12,981 bases of DNA from Bacteroidota bacterium. Lineage in GTDB: Bacteria > Bacteroidota > Bacteroidia > Flavobacteriales_D > Sanyastnellaceae. The DNA lies in contig JAQCID010000009.1 of the NCBI GenBank assembly GCA_027618855.1, positions 1-12,981 of the forward strand, written 5' to 3'. A model generated the notes under the pieces. That model did no database searches and was not told where the DNA came from. It worked only from the letters and a program-made list of their open reading frames with translations. Positions 7,825-12,981 of the stretch are shown piece after piece; positions within the stretch are counted from its first letter, which is position 1; every line of letters starts with the position of its first letter. The translations under genes and the position numbers were made by a program.

Positions 7825-7877
7825 TAGTCTAACTAGGCTAATTTTTATTTTTTGGCTCGATTTTAGCTATTAGACTA
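7825..7877 (+). promoter_or_regulatory. Imperfect inverted repeat between atpG and the histidine kinase gene
   Basis: TAGTCTAA (7825-7832) is perfectly complementary to TTAGACTA (7870-7877). Inside this, AGGCTAA-like bases (7836-7841) pair with TTAGCT (7863-7868), one pair being G-U, and T7834 with A7869, leaving C7833 and A7835 bulged. This gives a stem of about 15 pairs with a T-rich 21-nt loop. It starts 1 bp after the atpG stop and ends 5 bp before the kinase ATG. No T-run follows, so it is not a standard intrinsic terminator. It may be an RNA hairpin attenuating the downstream gene, an mRNA-stabilising 3' structure for atpG, or an operator dyad. Confidence 0.45.
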
Positions 7878-7887
7878 CCCATATGGG
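7878..7887 (+). promoter_or_regulatory. 10-bp palindrome containing the kinase start codon
   Basis: CCCATATGGG reads the same on both strands and contains the ATG at 7883. It directly follows the larger inverted repeat. It could fold over the start codon or be a protein site, but a palindrome this short may be chance. Confidence 0.2.
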
Positions 7888-9322
7888 CTTAAGATTTAGA
7901 ATTTTTATTGGAATGTTGGCGGTTGTGTTGGTTGCTCTAGTGGCTACCGCAGTTGTTGCTTTCGACTTTTCCCAAAAACAAGAACTGGCTTATAACAGCC
8001 AGAGACTCTTAAGAAAAGAGGCTGCATTGAGCAGAAGCCTAGACTATGTTCTCGCAAGGAACGGGGGAAGCCTTCCGTCGGATAGTATCTCTATCGTTTT
8101 TACAGATCATATCTGTGAGTTGGCGGATGTTCACAGGCTGACGTTCAGTTTATATAGACCAGACGGCGTGTTGGTTACCACCTCAGCCTCGTTTTCAAAC
8201 GAGGAGCTGCAGCCCGCCTTAGCGCTAGACCAGAACCTGCTTAATAAGCTTCAATGGAAAGGTGATCGCGTTGTTGTGAAGGAAACGATAGGCCCAAACG
8301 AAATCACGCGTGTTCATTGGGTGGTGACGGCCGATGATGGAGCCCCCCTTTTAATTGCGACCGCGAGATACAATCCCAGACCATTAACCCAAGGCGGCAT
8401 CAAACCCTTTCTAAACCGTTTGGCTCCAGTTTATTTGTTTCTATTTCTTGGCGCAATGCTCATCGCATACCTCATTGTTCAATCAATCCTCAGGCCTCTT
8501 CATCGGTTAAGATTAGAGATGGCAAAAGTAGACCCCCTAGGCAACGCAACTTCCTTAGATCACAAATGGAATGACGAAGTAGGGCAACTGGTAGATCAAT
8601 ACAACGAACTCCTTTCTAAGCTTAGGGAAAGCCTGATTAGAAGAGCAAAAGATGAACGAGAAGGTGCCTGGAGAGAAATGGCGCAACAAGTTGCCCACGA
8701 GATAAAAAACCCACTCACACCACTCAAACTAGGCATTCAGCAGCTTGAACGCGCATGGAACGACAAGGCCGATGACTTTCCGGACAGATTGAAAAGATTT
8801 TCTGCGACAGCAATCTCTCAAATAGATGTTCTTGCAACGATTGCAGAAGACTTCGCACTCCTTGCCGTTGTTCGTGAGGCTGAAATAATCTCGGTTGACT
8901 TAAACAATGTCGTCAACAACGCGGCTCATTTATACGGGGAAGATTCTGTTCTTGTAGACAGTCATTCACACAAAATCCTGGTCGAGGGAGATGCCAGCCG
9001 TCTGATGCGTGCCTTCAATAACCTCATTGCCAATGCACTTGATTCGATGTACGATGCGAAATCAAATGAACCCATTAAAGTAGAGATTACGGAGGATGAA
9101 GATTTTGCGATTGTCAAAGTGATCGATACAGGCATTGGGATTCCACCCGAGAAGCTGGAGCGTATTTTTGAGCCGAGATTCACAACAAAAACGCATGGCC
9201 TAGGCTTAGGTCTTGCGATGGTTAAAAGCATCGTTGAGCAATCAAAAGGCGAGGTGTCCGTATTGTCAACAGAAGGCAAGGGCGCCACCTTTACCATTAA
9301 GCTTCTAAAAGTCCGTAAATAA
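7883..9322 (+). CDS. NtrY-like membrane sensor histidine kinase
   Basis: This 479-residue two-component sensor phosphorylates itself on His and passes the phosphate to a response regulator. It has membrane helix 1 at about 8-28, a periplasmic sensor region of about 150 residues (29-178) with no family I recognise, membrane helix 2 at 181-200, a HAMP linker at about 202-252, a HisKA H-box with phospho-acceptor His272 in VAHEIKNPLTPLKL, and a complete HATPase_c domain. In the latter, the N-box is FNNLIANALDS (378-388), the G1 box is DTGIGIP (415-421), the F-box is FEPRFTTK and the G2 box is GLGLGLA (439-445). The H-box is of the NtrY/AtoS type common in Bacteroidota. No response regulator lies in the window, so its partner and signal are unknown. 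The ATG is 59 bp after atpG on the same strand; cotranscription is possible but the gap contains an inverted repeat. Its 3' end overlaps the convergent cyclase gene by 26 bp. Confidence 0.92.
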   Translation: MGLRFRIFIGMLAVVLVALVATAVVAFDFSQKQELAYNSQRLLRKEAALSRSLDYVLARNGGSLPSDSISIVFTDHICELADVHRLTFSLYRPDGVLVTTSASFSNEELQPALALDQNLLNKLQWKGDRVVVKETIGPNEITRVHWVVTADDGAPLLIATARYNPRPLTQGGIKPFLNRLAPVYLFLFLGAMLIAYLIVQSILRPLHRLRLEMAKVDPLGNATSLDHKWNDEVGQLVDQYNELLSKLRESLIRRAKDEREGAWREMAQQVAHEIKNPLTPLKLGIQQLERAWNDKADDFPDRLKRFSATAISQIDVLATIAEDFALLAVVREAEIISVDLNNVVNNAAHLYGEDSVLVDSHSHKILVEGDASRLMRAFNNLIANALDSMYDAKSNEPIKVEITEDEDFAIVKVIDTGIGIPPEKLERIFEPRFTTKTHGLGLGLAMVKSIVEQSKGEVSVLSTEGKGATFTIKLLKVRK

Positions 9323-10061
9323 CCGGGCGACTTGGAGAAGCATCAAGGTCGAAAGGGGCCACTTGTAGATTAAGCGCATATAAGCCATCTGGAGCGCCAT
9401 CTGGAGTGAAAACGAACTCAGTTATTGTTGCAGACCTACGTGGCGACCTACCCACCCCAAAAAAAGCGCGGTGGCTTTCTAGGGCGCCCCCATCAACCTC
9501 TTTATCGACAGACGGAAGGTCCAATAAAAGATGTTCCACACCCCTGTCAACCAAACCAAGTGTAAAATCAACATCCAAGTAAGGGGGATTCGAATTTGCC
9601 CAGTCTTTTGATTTCTTTTCAGTGTCGTTAGGGAGTGTGCGAATAATCAAGGATGGCGGCAAAGGATCTGTAGCGTCTATCCCTCCAGGAAGCTGAGACC
9701 GTGTAATCACAAAGTCATCGCCCTTCTGTTCGGGGGAAATTGAAACGAGCAAGCAAGGCATCAACAAGGGCATTGAAATGTCATTTACAGACTCCGCTTC
9801 TTTTGTGATATGACCAAGACACTCAGTATGTGTACCATGACCGTGGGGATTGAAGTTTACGTTTGTAAAATTCACAGCTCCACCTAGCGCCACACTGCCC
9901 ACAAAACCCTCTTCTTTCACGGGCTCAAAATGTGGTCGTCCCACATACCAAGCCGCAGGGCCTTCTCCTTTGCGAGGGTCTCGAATCGGTAGACTAAGGT
10001 CAATAGGTGACGAAAGATCCACTGTTTTTGAGGACCCGTTCCAATGTAAGGCAATGTTCAT
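9297..10061 (-). CDS. Cyclase / kynurenine formamidase-family metal-dependent hydrolase
   Basis: From the ATG at 10061 this is a 254-residue soluble protein of the cyclase family (Pfam PF04199), which includes kynurenine formamidases and other metal-dependent amide or ester hydrolases. The family motif HxGTHxDxPxH appears as HGTHTECLGH-type sequence (about residues 75-84, preceded by NPHG): the three histidines and GTH are kept, but Asp is Glu and Pro is Leu. The C-terminus DASPSRPVIYGLL is also typical. There is no signal peptide, so it should be cytoplasmic. The frame extends to an ATG at 10121, but that start lies beyond a terminator hairpin and adds a non-conserved sequence; ATG 10076 is also possible. 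I chose 10061 because the MNIALHWNG start aligns with how relatives begin. Substrate is unknown: no kyn genes are nearby to support tryptophan catabolism. Its 3' end overlaps the kinase gene. Confidence 0.85.
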   Translation of the reverse strand: MNIALHWNGSSKTVDLSSPIDLSLPIRDPRKGEGPAAWYVGRPHFEPVKEEGFVGSVALGGAVNFTNVNFNPHGHGTHTECLGHITKEAESVNDISMPLLMPCLLVSISPEQKGDDFVITRSQLPGGIDATDPLPPSLIIRTLPNDTEKKSKDWANSNPPYLDVDFTLGLVDRGVEHLLLDLPSVDKEVDGGALESHRAFFGVGRSPRRSATITEFVFTPDGAPDGLYALNLQVAPFDLDASPSRPVIYGLLEA

Positions 10062-10089
10062 TTTAGAAAAATCCATAAAGTAAAGAAAC

Positions 10090-10118
10090 AAAAAAGGCGC
10101 CCCGTGAAGGGCGCCTTT
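10090..10118 (-). terminator. Intrinsic terminator after the outer-membrane protein gene
   Basis: A perfect 10-bp stem (10093-10102 with 10109-10118, arms aaaggcgccc and gggcgccttt) has a 6-nt loop. Read on the - strand, the stem runs into six T, then GTTTCTTT. It lies 28 bp downstream of the barrel protein stop at 10146 and 29 bp upstream of the cyclase ATG. On the + strand only three T follow, so it works mainly for - strand transcripts. Confidence 0.88.
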
Positions 10119-10145
10119 CATTAATATTATTAATTCCGTTGAATA

Positions 10146-10979
10146 TTAGTCAAAAAGGAATCCTACACGGATCGCGCCGTTAAAAACGTTTCCGAGAGAT
10201 GTGGTAGAAACTTGGTTAGGGTATGTGTACCCTTGCTCGTAGTAATCGTAGTATATATCTCCCTCAAGAACATTGAAAGGAAGCTCACCTACGAAAGTGT
10301 CAGCAATAGCCGCACCTGCTGTAGTAGGGTCAAAAGCACCATTAAATTGAATATTGAATGCCGTGAGGTCACTCGTTCCAATTTCGTGGTTTCCGAAAGA
10401 AGTTGTTCCGAAACCTAGACCAGCCTCAAATCCAACATAAATCGCATCAGAGAAGTAGTAATCAGCACCGAAGAGTAAGTTTAAACCCATCGAGCTGTAT
10501 GCCTGCTTGTTTGTGAGATCCCATGTTACGTATACATCAGGTTGCCCTACGTTGTCAAGATCGTTTGGCCCCCATGACTCAATCAAATCAGTACGACTGC
10601 CCATCATGTAGTAAGCCTCGATACCGAAATAAGGGCTGAGGTTGTCAGTTCCAGAGAAATGAATCTCATAACCAGGTGCAATTCCAATTAAAGTGTTTGA
10701 TGTTTCCATATTTAATTGTGGGCTAACAGGATCTCCTAGAGCCTCTCCTTCTTGATAATAAGCATATGTGCCAGAAGTAGAACCTACAGTTAATGACACA
10801 CGGAATGCTTTGTCATTATCAAGGAAATTACGATACTTGATGGTTGTGCCATCAACAGGGCTGTTGCCAAAAGGAGTAAGGTTTACCTCTACGTTGTGCT
10901 CTCCGCCCAACTGCTTTTGCGCCTGTGCGCTTGTGATTGCTAGCGAGCAAATCGCCAGAGTGAACATTAGTTTTTTCAT
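10146..10979 (-). CDS. Outer-membrane beta-barrel protein, function unknown
   Basis: The 277-residue protein starts with a clear Sec signal peptide (MKKLMFTLAICSLAITSAQA, probable cleavage before QKQLGG). The mature part alternates short hydrophobic/aromatic strands with Gly/Asn/Asp-rich turns, for example EHNVEVNLTPFGNSPVDG, YFGIEAYYMMGSRTDL, SMGLNLLFGADYYF and IYVGFEAGLGFGTTSFG. It finishes NGAIRVGFLFD. This is the look of the small OmpA/PorT-type barrels common in the Bacteroidota outer membrane. There is no peptidoglycan-binding OmpA domain, lipobox or plug domain. The ATG at 10979 has an A-rich codon start and an AT-rich leader. A strong terminator follows, so it probably ends its own transcript. 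No specific transport substrate or partner can be named. Extracellular loops include a Tyr-rich stretch near the end (EGDIYYDYYEQGYTYP). Confidence 0.83.
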   Translation of the reverse strand: MKKLMFTLAICSLAITSAQAQKQLGGEHNVEVNLTPFGNSPVDGTTIKYRNFLDNDKAFRVSLTVGSTSGTYAYYQEGEALGDPVSPQLNMETSNTLIGIAPGYEIHFSGTDNLSPYFGIEAYYMMGSRTDLIESWGPNDLDNVGQPDVYVTWDLTNKQAYSSMGLNLLFGADYYFSDAIYVGFEAGLGFGTTSFGNHEIGTSDLTAFNIQFNGAFDPTTAGAAIADTFVGELPFNVLEGDIYYDYYEQGYTYPNQVSTTSLGNVFNGAIRVGFLFD

Positions 10980-11129
10980 ACCCTAAATATATTAAATTTC
11001 AGTTTTCAAAGTGCAATAACGTGAATACTGAGCAGAATTAAGCAAATTTGTAGGTATTAACACTCACGTTTCACTTGTTAATAACATCACACATGAGTTT
11101 TAATGACTGATTGTCAGTAATTTGTGGTG
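10980..11129 (-). other. Intergenic region between glmS and the barrel protein gene
   Basis: These 150 bp are AT-rich and contain no gene. A weak hairpin (ACTGA-TTG-TCAGT, 11105-11117, extendable by three pairs past a mismatch) lies just after the glmS stop but has no T-run. It may hold the barrel gene promoter, but I found no good match to the Bacteroidota -33 TTTG / -7 TAnnTTTG pair at proper spacing. Confidence 0.5.
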
Positions 11130-12981
11130 TTATTCGACCGTTACACTTTTTGCTAAATTTCTAGGTTGATCTACATCACACCCTCTTAAAACGGCAATCC
11201 GATAGCTGAAAAGCTGCAAGGGGATAACGCTCAATAGAGGCGCTAACGAATCCACACATCTCGGAATTTCTATCACATGGTCTGCCAGAGCGGAGGCCTC
11301 CGTGTCTCCCTCCGTAACAATTGCAATTAACTTTCCACCCCGCGCTTTAACTTCTTGAATGTTGCTTACAACCTTTTCATAAACATCATCCTTGGTTGCA
11401 ATAAATATGACAGGCATGTCCTCGTCAATCAACGCGATAGGGCCGTGCTTCATTTCTGCAGCGGGATAACCCTCAGCGTGTATATAACTAATTTCTTTAA
11501 GCTTTAATGCTCCTTCTAAAGCCACGGGGAATTGATACCCTCGACCCAAATACAGCGCATTTTCAGCCGTTTCAAATTTAGAGGCGATCGTATAGATGTA
11601 ATCAGCTTGTTTCAGGACAGTCTCAACCAATTCAGGGATCCCGTTTAGCTCGGTGAGCAGGTTTAGAAATTGCTCGCGAGGAAGGCTGCCCTTTTTAAAT
11701 CCAACATGCAGTGCGATCATTGCAAGAACCGCAATTTGAGAAGTGAATGCCTTTGTAGAAGCAACACCAATTTCTGGCCCAGCATGCGTATACGCTCCGC
11801 TTTCAGTTTCACGGGCGATACTTGATCCCACGACATTGCAAACACCGAAAACATGGGCTCCCGCTTCTTTCGCAGTTTTTATTGCTGCAAGTGTGTCTGC
11901 GGTCTCACCACTTTGGGAAATAGCGATGACCACGTCGTCAGGACGAATAATGGGGTTTCGATATCTGAATTCAGATGCATATTCTACTTCAACAGGAATT
12001 CGAGTGAATTCCTCCAGTAAATATTCTGCAACCAAACCGGCATGCCAACTCGTTCCGCAACCCAAAATGAGAATCCGAGAGGCATTTTGCCATCTGTCCC
12101 AATGGTCGTCAATTCCCGCCATTTTAATTTCACCCAACTTCAGGTTTATGCGCCCCCTTATCGAATCGCGAATAGACCGAGGTTGCTCAAAGATCTCCTT
12201 CAGCATAAAATGCTCGTAGCCGGCTTTTTCAATGGCCTCGAGTTCGATTTCCAAAGCGTGGACTTCGGGTGTGATCGCAACATTAGAAATGGTTCGAATC
12301 CGAAGACCTTCATTTAAATCTAGTGAGGCGACCTCTTCATCTTCCAAGTACACAACATTCTTTGTGTAGGGTATGATTGGCGTAGCGTCTGATGCGACGT
12401 AAAATGCGCCATCTTCCCCCATTCCGATCACCAGTGGGCTAGATTTCCTTGCCGCGATTAATCTGTCAGGATGTTCTCGGTCAATCACAACAATTGCATA
12501 TGCTCCCACCACCTGCTTCAGTGCAGATCTTACAGCATCAAATAAACTTAATCCCGACCCCAACATTATTTCCTCAATGAGGTGTACAAGAACCTCCGAG
12601 TCTGTGTCGCTTAAAAGTGCGTGACCCCTTTGGTCTAAAGTTTCACGTAGCGCAGCATAATTTTCAATGATGCCATTATGAATGATTGCAATCCGTCCTT
12701 TGCTTGCCTTATGTGGGTGGGCATTGAGGTCATTGGGCGGACCATGAGTTGCCCACCTTGTGTGACCGATTCCCACATTGCCTAAAAGTTTTTCTTTCCC
12801 AACGTGCGAGAGAAGATCTTTCACCCTCCCTTTCTTTTTTCTAATAACAAGCTTAGCAGGCTCAGCCTTTGTGGATTCTATAATCGCAACACCAGCGCTA
12901 TCGTAACCACGGTATTCTAAACGCTTTAAACCATCAATAAGGATGGGGAAAGCGGGCTTGGGTCCCAGATATGCAACAATT
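11130..12981 (-). CDS. glmS: Glutamine--fructose-6-phosphate aminotransferase (isomerizing), 5' partial
   Basis: GlmS makes glucosamine-6-phosphate from fructose-6-phosphate and glutamine, the first step to UDP-GlcNAc for peptidoglycan and LPS. The frame is open to the right edge, starting IVAYLGPKPAFPIL. Only about three codons (expected M-C-G, with the catalytic N-terminal Cys) are missing, so the full protein should be about 619 residues. The GTG at 12824 is internal, since the sequence before it (LKRLEYRGYDSAGVAI) is conserved GlmS. The glutaminase domain shows HTRWATHG and SDTDSEVL. The first SIS domain has SQSGETADT (about 358-366 in full numbering) and GVASTKAFTSQ. The second has GRGYQFPVALEGALKLKE and YPAAEMKHGP. 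The end is the invariant KSVTVE. All core motifs are intact. No upstream regulatory region is visible. A 150-bp gap separates it from the barrel gene on the same strand. Confidence 0.97.
   Translation of the reverse strand, partial: IVAYLGPKPAFPILIDGLKRLEYRGYDSAGVAIIESTKAEPAKLVIRKKKGRVKDLLSHVGKEKLLGNVGIGHTRWATHGPPNDLNAHPHKASKGRIAIIHNGIIENYAALRETLDQRGHALLSDTDSEVLVHLIEEIMLGSGLSLFDAVRSALKQVVGAYAIVVIDREHPDRLIAARKSSPLVIGMGEDGAFYVASDATPIIPYTKNVVYLEDEEVASLDLNEGLRIRTISNVAITPEVHALEIELEAIEKAGYEHFMLKEIFEQPRSIRDSIRGRINLKLGEIKMAGIDDHWDRWQNASRILILGCGTSWHAGLVAEYLLEEFTRIPVEVEYASEFRYRNPIIRPDDVVIAISQSGETADTLAAIKTAKEAGAHVFGVCNVVGSSIARETESGAYTHAGPEIGVASTKAFTSQIAVLAMIALHVGFKKGSLPREQFLNLLTELNGIPELVETVLKQADYIYTIASKFETAENALYLGRGYQFPVALEGALKLKEISYIHAEGYPAAEMKHGPIALIDEDMPVIFIATKDDVYEKVVSNIQEVKARGGKLIAIVTEGDTEASALADHVIEIPRCVDSLAPLLSVIPLQLFSYRIAVLRGCDVDQPRNLAKSVTVE

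Noticed and set aside
7825..7877. Inverted repeat after atpG as an intrinsic terminator
   Set aside because: AT-rich stem, 21-nt loop and no following T-run; kept as an unexplained regulatory candidate instead.
8962..9297. 111-codon open frame on the - strand opposite the kinase ATPase domain
   Set aside because: It mirrors the conserved kinase domain and shows no features of its own.
11043..11050. CAAATTTG (- strand) as a -7 promoter element for the barrel gene
   Set aside because: It resembles TAnnTTTG with one mismatch, but no TTTG lies 17-19 bp upstream.
11097..11124. Hairpin ACTGA-TTG-TCAGT as a glmS terminator
   Set aside because: Only five perfect pairs plus three past a mismatch, and no T-run on the - strand; too weak to call.
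11743..12317. Open frames on the + strand opposite glmS
   Set aside because: They are antisense to a fully conserved gene and look like no protein family; shadows of glmS codon use.
12822..12824. GTG at 12824 as the start of glmS
   Set aside because: The frame continues to the edge with conserved glutaminase-domain sequence (EYRGYDSAGV), so this is an internal Val codon.
1..12981. Mobile elements, tRNA genes, CRISPR arrays, phage or defence genes
   Set aside because: I looked on both strands and saw no transposase, integrase, regularly spaced repeats, tRNA-like ends or defence-family motifs.

Overview
The window looks like part of a chromosome from a member of the Bacteroidota, most likely a marine-type Flavobacteriales lineage (family-level placement is a guess). 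The evidence is a PorW/SprE-type gliding and type IX secretion protein next to a bactofilin and the F-ATPase genes; an ATP synthase a subunit with a signal peptide and a His-rich periplasmic extension; no obvious Shine-Dalgarno boxes, with A-rich leaders instead; and atpD/atpC missing from the atp cluster. Nothing suggests recent transfer: there are no insertion sequences, tRNAs, integrases, CRISPR arrays or phage genes.

Left arm, + strand, 1 to about 9322: a tightly packed gene run. It starts with the 3' two thirds or so of a porW/sprE-like gene. A bactofilin follows, overlapping it by 4 bp, then atpZ (TTG start inside the bactofilin gene), a four-helix AtpI-like membrane protein, atpB, atpE, atpF, atpH, atpA and atpG. 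These encode the whole Fo sector (a, c10-15, b2) plus the delta, alpha and gamma subunits of F1; beta and epsilon must be encoded elsewhere. Most joints are ATGA overlaps or gaps of 4 to 17 bp. The main exception is a 30-bp AT-rich leader before atpE, the subunit needed in the highest copy number. After atpG, a 59-bp gap holding an imperfect inverted repeat leads into an NtrY-like membrane histidine kinase.

Right arm, - strand, 12981 down to 9297: glmS (glucosamine-6-phosphate synthase, lacking only about its first three codons at the window edge), then a 150-bp gap, a 277-residue outer-membrane beta-barrel protein, a strong intrinsic terminator, and a cyclase/kynurenine-formamidase-family metalloenzyme. 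The cyclase gene and the kinase gene converge and overlap tail to tail by 26 bp.

How the genes work together: the Fo/F1 genes build the proton-driven ATP synthase, and AtpZ and the AtpI-like protein probably assist its assembly or ion supply. PorW/SprE and the bactofilin concern the cell envelope, secretion and gliding, and GlmS feeds amino-sugar synthesis for the wall and outer membrane. I found no convincing new multi-gene system. The points most worth checking are the envelope/motility genes coupled to the ATP synthase run, the inverted repeat before the kinase, the two possible starts of atpB and its His-rich extension, and the altered metal motif of the cyclase.
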